Source: Hyphomicrobiales bacterium
Lineage (GTDB): Bacteria; Pseudomonadota; Alphaproteobacteria; Rhizobiales; Rhizobiaceae
Direction: 5' to 3'
NCBI GenBank assembly: GCA_900471515.1
Contig: UCFC01000010.1
Location: 310,001 to 374,000 of the forward strand
DNA length: 64,000 nucleotides
Of this stretch, positions 17,160 through 26,261 are shown one piece after another; the stretch's first letter is position 1, and each line of letters starts with the position of its first letter. The translations under genes and the position numbers were made by a program. A model generated the notes under the pieces. That model did no database searches and had not been told where the DNA came from. It worked only from the letters and a program-made list of their open reading frames with translations.

Positions 17160-18602
17160 TCAGAGCAGACGCGTATGCGTGAACTTGATGTTGAGATAAT
17201 CGTGGATCGCCGTCGGCCCACCCTCGCGGCCATAACCGCTCTGCTTGACGCCGCCGAAAGGCCCTTCTGGGATCGCAACAGCGCAGGTGTTGATGCCAAC
17301 CATGCCGGCCTCGATGCGTTCGGAGACCATGGTCGCCGCACTCAGCGAACTGGTGAAGAGATAGGAGGCAAGGCCGGCCTCAAGCGCATTGGCCCGGGCG
17401 ATCGCTTCCTCGACGTCGGAGAAAGGCAGGATGGGGGCGACCGGCGCGAAAGGCTCCTCGCGCAGAATCTCCGAGTCCGGATGCACATCCGTCATCACGG
17501 TCGGCTCGAAGAAATAGCCGGCATTGATATCGGCAGGACGCCCGCCGCCGCACAGGATATTTGCGCCGCGCTGGCGGGCATCCGCCACCAGCGCTTCGGC
17601 GCGGTCGCGCTGGCGGATCGTGGTCATCGGTCCCATGGTGACGGCGCGGTCGAGCCCGTTGCCGAGCTTGAGACGCTTGGCGACTTTCACAAAACCATCG
17701 GCGAATTCATCGGCCAGCTTTTCGTGCACATAGAAGCGGCTTGGAGCGGCGCAGACCTGTCCGGAATTGCGGAATTTGGCGAGAGCCGCCGTTTCCGCCG
17801 CAAAGGCGACATCGGCGTCTTCGAGCACGAGGACCGGCGCATGGCCGCCAAGCTCCATCGTCAACCGCTTCACCGTATCGGCGCTCTGGTGAATCAGGAT
17901 CTTGCCGACGCGGGTGGAGCCGGTGAAGGAAACCTTGCGTACCGAGGTTGCTGCCATCAGTGGCGCAATCACCTCTTCCGGCGTACCGAAGAGCAAGGTG
18001 ATGGCGCCTGCCGGCAGGCCGGCGTCCACGCAACATTGCACCATGGCGGCAACGCAGGCCGGCGCTTCCTCGGCGGGACGTACGATGACGCTGCAGCCGG
18101 CGGCAAGCGCCATGCAGATCTTGCGGGCCGAGAGGTTGATCGGGAAATTCCAGGCCGTCAGCGCCAGCACCACACCGACAGGCTCATAGGTCATCAGGCC
18201 GCGACCGCCCGGGCCACGCGAATTGACGGTTTCGCCGGAAAGCTGGCGGGCCTGATCGGCGGCCCATTCGAAATGCTCAGCGCCGGAAATGACCTCCGCC
18301 TCGGCTTCGCCGATCGGCTTGCCGACCTCCATCGTCAAAAGCCGGGCGATCTCCGGCATGCGTTCGCGGATCAGGCCGGCGATCTTGCGCAGCATGTCGG
18401 AGCGCGCCCAGGGACCGACCTTGCGCCATTCGGCAAAGCCGCGCTCGGCCGATGCCAATGCGTCAGCGACATCGGCACCGCTGGCGAAAGCCAGCTCGCC
18501 GAGGACCTCTTCGGTTGCGGGATTGATCACCGCAAAATCACTGCGGCTGCGGCCCTTTCGAAGCTCGTTGCCGATGATCAGCGCAGGCGCCTGATATGTC
18601 AT
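17160..18602 (-). CDS. NAD(P)-dependent aldehyde dehydrogenase, semialdehyde type
   Basis: 480-residue ALDH with NFPINLSARK, FTGSTRVGK, general base E250 (TMELGGHAP) and nucleophile C284 (NSGQVCAAPSRF). Placement ahead of two sugar-acid dehydratases suggests 2-oxoglutarate semialdehyde (2,5-dioxopentanoate) or a short hydroxyaldehyde as substrate. The GGGAGGA site sits directly before two consecutive ATGs (18605 and 18602); the second has better spacing and is chosen. First gene of the leftward operon. Confidence 0.84.
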   Translation of the reverse strand: MTYQAPALIIGNELRKGRSRSDFAVINPATEEVLGELAFASGADVADALASAERGFAEWRKVGPWARSDMLRKIAGLIRERMPEIARLLTMEVGKPIGEAEAEVISGAEHFEWAADQARQLSGETVNSRGPGGRGLMTYEPVGVVLALTAWNFPINLSARKICMALAAGCSVIVRPAEEAPACVAAMVQCCVDAGLPAGAITLLFGTPEEVIAPLMAATSVRKVSFTGSTRVGKILIHQSADTVKRLTMELGGHAPVLVLEDADVAFAAETAALAKFRNSGQVCAAPSRFYVHEKLADEFADGFVKVAKRLKLGNGLDRAVTMGPMTTIRQRDRAEALVADARQRGANILCGGGRPADINAGYFFEPTVMTDVHPDSEILREEPFAPVAPILPFSDVEEAIARANALEAGLASYLFTSSLSAATMVSERIEAGMVGINTCAVAIPEGPFGGVKQSGYGREGGPTAIHDYLNIKFTHTRLL

Positions 18603-18716
18603 CATTCCTCCCTGTCCCGCCTCCGTCAGATTTGCCATGTGCCTATAATCTCTGCACTATCGGCCTCTGCCGGCGAACGCGGACAATTCCTGTCGGCTCC
18701 ACATTCCGAATTGCGC

Positions 18717-18735
18717 ACAAAATTGTCAACAAAAT
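18717..18735. promoter_or_regulatory. 19-bp operator candidate between the ALDH operon and the KDPG-type aldolase
   Basis: Read on the reverse strand this is ATTTTGTTGACAATTTTGT. It differs from the site at 20395-20413 only at the two central bases (17 of 19 identical). The core TTGT-NN-ACAA is a short palindrome of the kind bound by GntR/FadR-type repressors. It sits in the divergent gap 18606-18828. The remaining gap shows nothing else clear. Confidence 0.6.
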
Positions 18736-18828
18736 AGTTGCCGAAAAATTTCATCCGTGCCAGTTTTTCTTCGCCGTGTGGTGATATGGTCTTTCCGTCA
18801 CCCTTTCCCGTTTCAGATGTGATCCCCT

Positions 18829-19467
18829 ATGACCCAATATCCCGTCGCCGCCCTCATCGCCCCGCATGCCAAGCTCATCCCGGTTCTGCATGTGGAAAAT
18901 GCCGATCATGCCGAACCGCTGCTGGAGGCGCTTGTCAGCGCCGGTATCAAGATCCTCGAAGTGACGCTGCGCAGTGCGGCCGGCCCCGAAGTCATCCGCC
19001 GTATGCGCAAGATGAACACCGATGCGGTCATCGGAGCCGGTACCGTCACCAAGGCCGATCAGTTGAAACCGGTCGTCGAAGCCGGCGCGATGTTTGGTGT
19101 CAGCCCTGCCCTCACACCCGCGCTTGCCGAGCAGATCCGGCTTTCCGGCCTTCCCTTCCTGCCGGGCATCTGCACGCCGAGCGAATCCCTCTACGCGCGC
19201 GAATGCGGTTTCTTCGAACAGAAGTTCTTTCCCGCCGACCTTTTCGGCGGCATGGGCTTCATCAAGCATGTCGATCCGCTCTTTCCCGACGTGCGCTTCT
19301 GCCCGACCGGCGGCATTTCGGACGAGAACTCCAGCCAGTATCTGGCACTGCGCAACATTTTCGCCGTTGGCGGCGCCTTTCTCGCGCCACGCGATCTCAT
19401 CGAAAAGGCCGACTGGAAGACGATTCACGAACGCGGCAAGGCATCGGTGGCAGCCGCCAGCCGTTGA
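18829..19467 (+). CDS. KDPG/KDPGal-type 2-keto-3-deoxy-phosphosugar-acid aldolase
   Basis: 212-residue class I aldolase of the Eda fold. Catalytic E44 lies in ILEVTLRS, GAGTVTKADQ follows, and the Schiff-base Lys K132 is in EQKFFPADLFGG; CPTGGISDEN binds phosphate. It would cleave 2-keto-3-deoxy-6-phosphogluconate or -galactonate to pyruvate and glyceraldehyde-3-phosphate. No 2-keto-3-deoxy-sugar kinase is seen in the window, so either the kinase lies elsewhere or the enzyme works on an unphosphorylated acid. The stop abuts the stop of the convergent lactonase gene with no spare base. Confidence 0.88.
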   Translation: MTQYPVAALIAPHAKLIPVLHVENADHAEPLLEALVSAGIKILEVTLRSAAGPEVIRRMRKMNTDAVIGAGTVTKADQLKPVVEAGAMFGVSPALTPALAEQIRLSGLPFLPGICTPSESLYARECGFFEQKFFPADLFGGMGFIKHVDPLFPDVRFCPTGGISDENSSQYLALRNIFAVGGAFLAPRDLIEKADWKTIHERGKASVAAASR

Positions 19468-20340
19468 TCAGCCTTCGAACAGCGGCTCCGGCAGGCCCGT
19501 GACGTCGAGATGGATGGCAAAGAGGCCGCCCGCCAGGGGTTCGGCCTCCTTTTCCGCAGCGCTCATGCCCTCGTTTGCCGTGGTGATGAACAGCGTGCGG
19601 TAATCCGCGCCACCGAAGGCGCACATGGTCACGCGGCTCGCCGGCACTTCGACAACGCGATCGACCCGGCCATCGGGCGTGAAGCGGACGACGCAGCCGC
19701 CCATCCAGCGGCCGCTCCAATAGCAGCCATCGGCATCGACAGCGCCGCCGTCGGGCCTTCCCGGTGCACTCTCCCGCTCCAGCCAAAGGCGCCGGTTGGA
19801 GGCGATACCGTCGGAACCGTAGTCGAACCGGAACACCTGCTGTCGGCCGCCGTCGACCCAGTACATGACCCGTCCCTCCGGGCTGAAAGCGAGGCCATTG
19901 GCGATGGTGCTGTCATTGGCGAGCGGACGAACGGATTTATCCCGGCTGAGCTGCCAGAGCCGCGCCGAGGCGGCATCGCGCGCCAGATTCATCGAACCTG
20001 CGAGAAACCGCCCCTCCCGGTCGCAGCGCCCGTCATTGAAGCGGTGGTTTGCAAGACCGACCTCGGGCTCTGCTATTGTCTCGATCGCACCGCTATCCGG
20101 ATCGAAGAAGGAAAAGCCGTGCTCCATGGCAAGCACCAGTCCGCGGCTGCGCCGCAACGCGAAGCACCCCACGCGTCCGGGCATCGTGAAACTCCCCACG
20201 AGACCTGTCGCCGGATCGATCCGGTGAAGGCGTTTCGCCGGAATGTCCGTCCACCAGAGGCATTGGCTTCGTTCATCCCAGACCGGCGATTCCCCGGTCT
20301 CGTTTCCGGCCGCCAGCAGCAGTTCAGCCTTCAGTCTCAT
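19468..20340 (-). CDS. SMP-30/gluconolactonase-family sugar lactonase
   Basis: 290-residue six-bladed beta-propeller of the SMP-30/RGN family. Metal-site blocks are visible: GESPVWDE (Glu), NDGRCDREGRF (Asn/Asp), STIANGLAFSP (Asn) and APGRPDGGAVDADG (Asp). It hydrolyses aldonolactones produced by sugar 1-dehydrogenases, matching the SDR and dehydratase genes nearby. Start ATG 20340 has GGGCAAAGG in front; the reading to 20385 adds residues unlike the family. Divergent from the Gfo/Idh/MocA gene across the operator at 20395. Confidence 0.87.
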   Translation of the reverse strand: MRLKAELLLAAGNETGESPVWDERSQCLWWTDIPAKRLHRIDPATGLVGSFTMPGRVGCFALRRSRGLVLAMEHGFSFFDPDSGAIETIAEPEVGLANHRFNDGRCDREGRFLAGSMNLARDAASARLWQLSRDKSVRPLANDSTIANGLAFSPEGRVMYWVDGGRQQVFRFDYGSDGIASNRRLWLERESAPGRPDGGAVDADGCYWSGRWMGGCVVRFTPDGRVDRVVEVPASRVTMCAFGGADYRTLFITTANEGMSAAEKEAEPLAGGLFAIHLDVTGLPEPLFEG

Positions 20341-20394
20341 CCTTTGCCCGCCCCCCGATCCATGCGATAAAAGGACCGTGCCCAAGGGCAGCGA

Positions 20395-20413
20395 ATTTTG
20401 TCAACAATTTTGT
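20395..20413. promoter_or_regulatory. 19-bp operator candidate between lactonase and dehydrogenase genes
   Basis: ATTTTGTCAACAATTTTGT, near-identical to the reverse complement of the site at 18717-18735. It lies in the 163-base divergent gap between the lactonase (start 20340) and the oxidoreductase (start 20504), where one bound repressor could control both. Confidence 0.6.
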
Positions 20414-20503
20414 GGATAAAATAGATGACATTTCACGAGCCGCTGCTAGTGTGACCGCAACTCTCCGCCAACTCCTTCATTCGATTACAGGAAAGGTAAA
20501 TCC

Positions 20504-21688
20504 ATGTCACAGGCTGCGGTTTTGAACCTCCTCGGCCGGCGGGTCCGGCTCGGTCTTGTCGGTGGGGCGCAGGGCTCGCTGATCGGCCCGGTCCACCGCA
20601 CTGCCGCCCGCCTGGACGATTGCTTCGAGATCGCCGCCGGCGTCTTCTCCTCCAACGCGACGCGCTCCCTGGAATCGGCGGCCGCTTTCGGCATTCCGCG
20701 CGGCTATGCCGATATCGCCTCGATGATATCGGCGGAGAAGGCGCGGCCCGACGGTATCGATGCGGTCGCCATCATGACGCCGAACGACAGCCACTACGAC
20801 TACGCTGCCGCAGCCCTCGAAGCCGGGCTGGATGTCATCTGCGACAAGCCGCTCACCAATGATTTCGACAGTGCGCAGGCGCTTGCTCTCAAGGCTCGAG
20901 AAAAGGGCCGCATCCTGTCGCTCACCCATAATTATTCCGGCTATCCGATGGTGCGCGAAGCTCGCGCCGCCATTGAAGCCGGCGAGATCGGGCGGCTGCG
21001 CCTCGTCAATGTCCGCTATGTCCAGGGCTCGCTTGCCAAATATGTCGAGGCCGAGCCGGACAAGATCTCGTCCCGCGTCAAATGGCGTCTCGATGCGGCC
21101 AAGGGCGGCAGGAGCCATGTGCTCGGCGACATCGGCACGCATGCGCACCAATTGATGAGCTTCGTCACCGGGCGGCGCATCACCTCCGTGCTCGCCGATG
21201 TCGGCCCGTCGCTGCCCGGCCGCACGACCCATGACACGGCACAGATCATTCTCAGGCTCGATGATGGCACGCGCGGACAGATGCTGGTGAGCAAGGTCGC
21301 CACCGGCGCCCAGAATGTCGTCGCCATCGAAGCCTATGGCGAGGAAGGCGGCGTCTACTGGAGCCAGTCGGACGCCAACGACCTTCGTGTCATGCGCGCC
21401 AATCGTGGCGACGAAATCCGCACCCGCGGCCTGCCGTCTCTGCATCCGCTGGCGCAGCGCGCCACACGCCTGCCCGTCGGCCATCCCGAAGCCTTTTTCG
21501 AGGCCTTTGCCAATATCTATACGGATTTCGCCGAACTGGTCGCCGCGCGTATCGCCGGCTCAGCACCCGATCCGCTCGCCAGCCTGACCCCGGACGCATG
21601 GACGGGCGTCGACGGCCTCGCCTTCATTGATGCCTGCCTGCAATCGACCGAGACCGGCACCTGGGCCGATGTGAGACCGGTAGAATAA
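20504..21688 (+). CDS. Gfo/Idh/MocA-family sugar dehydrogenase 1
   Basis: 394-residue NAD(P)-dependent oxidoreductase. The Rossmann motif is GLVGGAQGSLIGPVHR, the CDKPLTND motif holds the conserved Lys of the EKP-type segment, and DIGTHAHQLMSF supplies the catalytic Asp/His. Such enzymes oxidise inositols, sugars or glycosides at a ring carbon. ACAGGAAAGGTAAATCC precedes the ATG. It converges on a TIM-barrel isomerase gene across a shared terminator, a pairing repeated at 29186/30662. Confidence 0.87.
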   Translation: MSQAAVLNLLGRRVRLGLVGGAQGSLIGPVHRTAARLDDCFEIAAGVFSSNATRSLESAAAFGIPRGYADIASMISAEKARPDGIDAVAIMTPNDSHYDYAAAALEAGLDVICDKPLTNDFDSAQALALKAREKGRILSLTHNYSGYPMVREARAAIEAGEIGRLRLVNVRYVQGSLAKYVEAEPDKISSRVKWRLDAAKGGRSHVLGDIGTHAHQLMSFVTGRRITSVLADVGPSLPGRTTHDTAQIILRLDDGTRGQMLVSKVATGAQNVVAIEAYGEEGGVYWSQSDANDLRVMRANRGDEIRTRGLPSLHPLAQRATRLPVGHPEAFFEAFANIYTDFAELVAARIAGSAPDPLASLTPDAWTGVDGLAFIDACLQSTETGTWADVRPVE

Positions 21689-21695
21689 GAAGGCC

Positions 21696-21720
21696 GGAGC
21701 CGCTGATTTTCAGCGGCTCC
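21696..21720. terminator. Bidirectional hairpin between convergent genes
   Basis: GGAGCCGCTG (21696-21705) pairs perfectly with CAGCGGCTCC (21711-21720) around ATTTT. It begins seven bases after the dehydrogenase stop and overlaps the last codons of the convergent isomerase gene. The reverse-strand side continues into CTTCTTATTC, a modest T-rich tail. Confidence 0.6.
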
Positions 21721-22771
21721 CGATCCCGAGGATCGACGCGACGGTCTTGTCTTCCAGCGTCTTGCGCATGCCGGCGTCGAAGGCGGATTCTGTGACCTTG
21801 ATCAGATGGTCGCTGATGAACTGGCGGCCTTCGCGCGCACCGTCATATTTGTTCTTGAAGCAGCATTCCCATTCCAGCGTCGCCCAGCCGTCGTAGCCAA
21901 GCCCCGTCAGCCGCGAGAAGATCGTCTTGAAGTCGATCTGACCGTCGCCGGGGCTGCGGAATCGGCCGGCGCGGCCGGCCCAGTCGTTGTAACCGCCATA
22001 GACGCCGGTTTTCGCCGACTTGACGAATTCGGCATCCTTGACGTGGAAGGCCCTGATGTAATCGGCATAGAGATCGATGAAGCCGATGTAGTCGACATGC
22101 TGCAGCAGGAAGTGGCTCGGATCGTAGAGCAGCTTGCAGCGGGAATGGTTTCCAATCAGGTCGAGGAAGCGCTCGAAGGTCGACCCGTCGTGCAGATCCT
22201 CGGTCGGATGCAATTCGAAGCAGATATCGACACCTTCGCTTTCGCAATGATCGAGCACCGGCCTCCAGCGCCTGGCAAGCTCCGCGAAACCCGCCGAAAC
22301 CAGTTCCTGCGGTACCGGCGGATAGGGATAGAGATAGGGCCAGAGCAGCGAGCCGGAGAACGTGACCATACGGTCGATGCCGAGACGGCGAGAGGCGGTC
22401 GCCGTCAGCTTCAGCTGCTCTTCGGCCCATTGGCGTCGTGCTTCCGGACTGCCGCGAACCTCGACGGGCGCAATCGCATCCTGCGTCACGTCGAAAGCAG
22501 GATGCACGGCCATGAGCTGGCCCTGCCGCTGGCTGGTCAGTTCCGTGAGTTCGAGACCATATCTGGCAAGCGTGCCCAGAAAGTCGTCCGCATAGGCCTG
22601 GCTTTCGGCCGCTCTCTTCACGTCGAACATATGCGGAAAGAAGGTCGGCACCTGCAGAGCCTTGAAGCCGAGATCCGCCGCCCATTCGCAGAGCCCGTCG
22701 AGGGTGGAAAGACGGGCATCGGCATTGACGAACTGCGCGATGAAAAGCGCGGGACCTCTGATGGTACGCAT
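21710..22771 (-). CDS. TIM-barrel sugar isomerase/epimerase
   Basis: 353-residue xylose-isomerase-like protein. Metal-ligand segments are ICFELHPTEDLHDG, LLYDPSHFLLQ, RAFHVKDAEF and ATLEWECC. The length and the HPTEDLHDG and KDAE segments are typical of the group that works with Gfo/Idh/MocA dehydrogenases on oxidised sugars or inositols. It is the last gene of the leftward operon headed by the GntR regulator, 29 bases after the aldolase. Substrate unknown. Confidence 0.82.
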   Translation of the reverse strand: MRTIRGPALFIAQFVNADARLSTLDGLCEWAADLGFKALQVPTFFPHMFDVKRAAESQAYADDFLGTLARYGLELTELTSQRQGQLMAVHPAFDVTQDAIAPVEVRGSPEARRQWAEEQLKLTATASRRLGIDRMVTFSGSLLWPYLYPYPPVPQELVSAGFAELARRWRPVLDHCESEGVDICFELHPTEDLHDGSTFERFLDLIGNHSRCKLLYDPSHFLLQHVDYIGFIDLYADYIRAFHVKDAEFVKSAKTGVYGGYNDWAGRAGRFRSPGDGQIDFKTIFSRLTGLGYDGWATLEWECCFKNKYDGAREGRQFISDHLIKVTESAFDAGMRKTLEDKTVASILGIGSR

Positions 22772-22800
22772 GGACGAACTCCGTAGGGGACTGGGATGGA

Positions 22801-23595
22801 TCAGCCGCCGGAAGCAATCTTCCTGGCGGCGTTGATCGCCTTGCGGGCACCGGAGCGCAGCTGCGCGGTTTCGGCGCCGGCAATGACGAAGGCGAAGCCG
22901 AATTTCAGAAGCTCGCCGGCGCGTTCGCCGTCACCGGCAAAGGCGCAGGCGAATTTTCCGTGTGCGCGGCAGCGCGCGACGGCGTGCTGCATGGCGCTGT
23001 CGATCTCGGCGGCATTCGGCGCCACCTGATCGCCGTTCGAGAGCGCGATGGAGAGATCCGAAGGGCCGATGAAGATGCCGTCGATACCGGGCACGCCAAG
23101 AATATCGTCAATCGCTTCGAGCGCTGCGCGCGTCTCGATCATGGCAATTGCGACAGTCAGGTCATTGGCCTTCTTGAGATAGTCGTCAGCCGACAGGCCG
23201 GTATGGTTGAGCGCGAGCGACGGACCCCAGCTGCGTTCGCCGACCGGCGGATATTTGGTGGTCTTGACGAATGCCTTCGCATCCTCGGCCGAATTGATCA
23301 TCGGCGCGATGATGCCGGACGCACCGGCATCGAGCAGGCGCGAGGCGGAAGCGAAATCGCCGACCGGAATGCGTGCAATCGCCGGCTTGCCGGCAATGCG
23401 CACATGGCCGACGGCGGCGGCCGCAGACGGCAGGTCCCACATCCCGTGCTGCATGTCGAGCACGACGGCATCGAAGGCCTCCTGCGCCAGATGATTGACC
23501 AGCAGCGGATCGGGAATACCCACCCAGGCAGAAATCATCCGGCTTTCATGGGTTCTGATCCGGGCCGCAAAGCCGTCGATATCCGCTGCGCTCAT
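22801..23595 (-). CDS. HpcH/HpaI-family 2-keto-3-deoxy-acid aldolase
   Basis: 264-residue class II (metal-dependent) aldolase. Characteristic blocks are FDAVVLDMQHGMWD, ARIPVGD, AGASGIIAPMI, MIETRAALEAID and IFIGPSDLSIAL. It would cleave an unphosphorylated 2-keto-3-deoxy acid to pyruvate plus an aldehyde, which the adjacent ALDH could oxidise. GAGGAGAATGCC precedes ATG 23595. Lies 10 bases after the ALDH in the leftward operon. Confidence 0.88.
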   Translation of the reverse strand: MSAADIDGFAARIRTHESRMISAWVGIPDPLLVNHLAQEAFDAVVLDMQHGMWDLPSAAAAVGHVRIAGKPAIARIPVGDFASASRLLDAGASGIIAPMINSAEDAKAFVKTTKYPPVGERSWGPSLALNHTGLSADDYLKKANDLTVAIAMIETRAALEAIDDILGVPGIDGIFIGPSDLSIALSNGDQVAPNAAEIDSAMQHAVARCRAHGKFACAFAGDGERAGELLKFGFAFVIAGAETAQLRSGARKAINAARKIASGG

Positions 23596-23605
23596 GGCAT
23601 TCTCC

Positions 23606-25084
23606 TCAATTCGCCAGGCCACCAATGGCCATGTATTTGACCTCGAGGAACTCTTCGATGCCGTATTTCGAACCTTCCCGGCCGATGCCGGACTGCTTCA
23701 TGCCGCCGAAAGGAGCGACTGCCGTCGAGATGAGTCCCTCGTTGATACCGACAATGCCGAATTCAAGAGCCTCGGCAACCCGGAAGATGCGGCCGACGTC
23801 ACGCGCGTAGAAATAGGCGGCAAGGCCGAAGGGCGTATCGTTCGCCATTTCGATCGCCTCTTCCTCGGTCTTGAAGCGGAAAAGCGGAGCCACCGGGCCG
23901 AAGGTCTCGTCCGAAAAGATCTCCGCCTTGCGGGAGACATCCGAGAGAATGGTGGGCAGGTAGAAATTGCCGCCGCGCTGATCGCGCTTGCCGCCGGAGA
24001 CGATCCTGGCACCGTGTTTGACGGCATCCTCGACATGCGTCTCGACCTTCCTGACCGCCGCTTCGTCGATCAGCGGGCCGAGAGTGACGCCCTCCTCCAT
24101 GCCGTCGCCGAGTTTCAGCTTGGCAACGGCAGCAGCAAGCTTCTCGGCAAAGGCGTCATGCACCTTGTCCTGAACGAGAATGCGGTTGGCGCAGACGCAG
24201 GTCTGCCCGGTGTTGCGGAACTTGGAACCGATGGCACCCTTGACCGCCTCATCGAGATCGGCATCGTCGAAAACGATGAAGGGCGCGTTGCCGCCAAGTT
24301 CCATGCTGGTCTTCTTGATGGTCGGCGCGCATTCGGCAAGCAGCTTGGCGCCCACCGCGGTGCTGCCGGTGAAAGTAAGCTTGCGCACCTTCGGGCTGCC
24401 GGTGATCGCGGGACCTGTTTCAGAGGACGGTCCCGTGATGACATTGCACACGCCGGCAGGAAAACCCGCCTCCTCGGCCAGCACGGCAAGTGCGAGCGCC
24501 GAATAGGGTGTCTGGCTTGCCGGACGAATGACGCCGGTGCAGCCTGCCGCCCAGCCCGGGCCGGCCTTGCGGGTGATCATCGCCGAAGGAAAGTTCCAGG
24601 GCGTGATGGCCGCAAAAACGCCGATCGGCTGTTTCTGGACGATCAGGCGGCGCCCCGGAACGGGAGATGGGATCGTCTCGCCATAAACGCGCCTTGCCTC
24701 CTCGGCAAACCATTCGATGAAGCTTGCGGAATAGACGACCTCGCCGCGGCTTTCGGACAGCGGCTTGCCCTGCTCGATCGTCATGATTGCCGCAAGGTCC
24801 TCAAGGTTCTCGTGCATCAGTTCGGCGAGCTTCCAGAGGTGATTGGCGCGCTGCTCGGCAGTCAGCGCCGCCCATGCCTTCTGCGCCTTATAGGCAGCGT
24901 CGATCGCGCGGTTCGTCTCGACCGCGCTCATGGCCGGCACAGTGCCGATCACCTCGCCCGTCGCCGGATTGGTGACATCGTAGGTGCGGCCGCTATCGGC
25001 CTGGACCCACTGGCCACCGATATAATTCGCTTCGCGGAAAAGCTCCGGGCGGCGGAGCTTGTAGCCTGAAAGTCTTTTGATCAT
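23606..25084 (-). CDS. Aldehyde dehydrogenase of the GabD (succinate-semialdehyde) type
   Basis: 492-residue ALDH. PWNFPSAMITRK, FTGSTAVGAKL, general base E262 (MELGGNAP) and nucleophile C296 (NTGQTCVCANR) are intact. The first glycine-rich cofactor loop reads AAGCTGVIRPASQTP. With the HpcH aldolase downstream it may oxidise the aldehyde product (glycolaldehyde, lactaldehyde or glyceraldehyde), or a dioxo acid. ATG 25084 is chosen over 25144 because the extra residues are arginine-rich and outside family length. Confidence 0.87.
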   Translation of the reverse strand: MIKRLSGYKLRRPELFREANYIGGQWVQADSGRTYDVTNPATGEVIGTVPAMSAVETNRAIDAAYKAQKAWAALTAEQRANHLWKLAELMHENLEDLAAIMTIEQGKPLSESRGEVVYSASFIEWFAEEARRVYGETIPSPVPGRRLIVQKQPIGVFAAITPWNFPSAMITRKAGPGWAAGCTGVIRPASQTPYSALALAVLAEEAGFPAGVCNVITGPSSETGPAITGSPKVRKLTFTGSTAVGAKLLAECAPTIKKTSMELGGNAPFIVFDDADLDEAVKGAIGSKFRNTGQTCVCANRILVQDKVHDAFAEKLAAAVAKLKLGDGMEEGVTLGPLIDEAAVRKVETHVEDAVKHGARIVSGGKRDQRGGNFYLPTILSDVSRKAEIFSDETFGPVAPLFRFKTEEEAIEMANDTPFGLAAYFYARDVGRIFRVAEALEFGIVGINEGLISTAVAPFGGMKQSGIGREGSKYGIEEFLEVKYMAIGGLAN

Positions 25085-25118
25085 GACTGGATACCTTCCA
25101 TGAAACGCAGCCCGAAGA

Positions 25119-26243
25119 TCAGGCCGCCGGAATATTCTCGTCATCAGGGGCGAAATTCGATCCTCGCAACGCGTCGCAAACGGCGCGCGTCACCTCCGCC
25201 GTCGTTGCCCTGCCGCCGAGATCGGGCGTCAAAATGCCGGCAGCGCAGACCTGTTCCACCGCCGAAATGAGGATCTTTGCCGCAGCCGTCTCGCCAAGAT
25301 GCTCCAGCATCAGCGAGGCCGTCCAGAAGCTCGCGACGGGATTGGCGATGCCCTTGCCGGTAATGTCGAAGGCCGAACCGTGAATGGGCTCGAACATGGA
25401 CGGGAAACGGCCTTCGGGATCGACATTGCCCGTCGGCGCAATGCCGAGCGAGCCGGCGAGTGCCGCCGCAAGATCGGAGAGGATGTCGGCATGCAGATTG
25501 GTCGCAACGACCGTGTCTATGCTCTTCGGTTTTGCGACCATGCGGAACGTCATGGCATCCACCAGTTCCTTGTCCCAGGTCACGTCCGGGAAATCCCCGG
25601 CGACCTCGGCGGCAATCTCATCCCACAGCACGAGGCCGTGGCGTTGCGCGTTGGACTTGGTGACGACCGTCAGGAGCTTGCGCGGCCGCTTCTGCGCCTC
25701 GCGGAAGGCAAAGCGCATGATGCGCTCGACGCCGCGCCGGGTGAAGATCGAGGTTTCTGTGGCCACCTCTTCCGGCAGGCCGATATGGGCGCGGCCGCCA
25801 TGACCGGAATATTCGCCCTCGGAGTTTTCACGCACGATCAGCCAGTCGAGATCGCCTTCCTCGACACCGCGCAGCGGGCTTTTCACACCGGGAAAGATAC
25901 GGGTAGGGCGGATATTGGCGTATTGATCGAGACGCTGGCAGATCGGCAGGCGCAGACCCCAGAGCGTCACGTGATCGGGCACGTCAGGCGCGCCGACGGC
26001 GCCGAAATAGATGGCGTCGGCTTTCTTGAGCAGAGACAGGGCGTTGTCCGGCATGAAGGCGCCGGTCTTCCGGTAGCGCTCGCTGCCCCAGTCATAGTGG
26101 TCGACATCGAGCGTGAAAGTGCCGGCGCGCGCGGCCAGCACCTCAAGCACTTCGAGGCCGGCTGCGATGACTTCGGGGCCGATGCCGTCGCCCGGAACGG
26201 AGGCGATGCGATAGCGGCGAGGCTGATTGGTATTGGCGTTCAT
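25119..26243 (-). CDS. Tartrate/D-malate dehydrogenase-like decarboxylating dehydrogenase
   Basis: 374 residues of the isocitrate/isopropylmalate dehydrogenase fold. PGDGIGPEV, LRLPICQRLDQYANIRP, the RENSEGEYSGHGG phosphate/substrate loop, VVTKSNAQRHG (catalytic Lys) and DILSDLAAALAGSLGIAP are all present, matching TtuC/YeaU/DmlA rather than LeuB. It would oxidise and decarboxylate tartrate, D-malate or a related 2-hydroxy diacid, a possible end product of sugar-acid oxidation. Lies between SDR and ALDH genes in the leftward operon. Confidence 0.87.
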   Translation of the reverse strand: MNANTNQPRRYRIASVPGDGIGPEVIAAGLEVLEVLAARAGTFTLDVDHYDWGSERYRKTGAFMPDNALSLLKKADAIYFGAVGAPDVPDHVTLWGLRLPICQRLDQYANIRPTRIFPGVKSPLRGVEEGDLDWLIVRENSEGEYSGHGGRAHIGLPEEVATETSIFTRRGVERIMRFAFREAQKRPRKLLTVVTKSNAQRHGLVLWDEIAAEVAGDFPDVTWDKELVDAMTFRMVAKPKSIDTVVATNLHADILSDLAAALAGSLGIAPTGNVDPEGRFPSMFEPIHGSAFDITGKGIANPVASFWTASLMLEHLGETAAAKILISAVEQVCAAGILTPDLGGRATTAEVTRAVCDALRGSNFAPDDENIPAA

Positions 26244-26261
26244 GGGACCCCCACTAAATCG

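Noticed and set aside
13642..17182. Very long open frames on the plus strand opposite the two dehydratase genes (about 600-660 codons each)
   Set aside because: They mirror the dehydratase codons, have no ribosome sites or recognisable domains and are His/Arg/Gly-rich, as expected for antisense frames in GC-rich genes.
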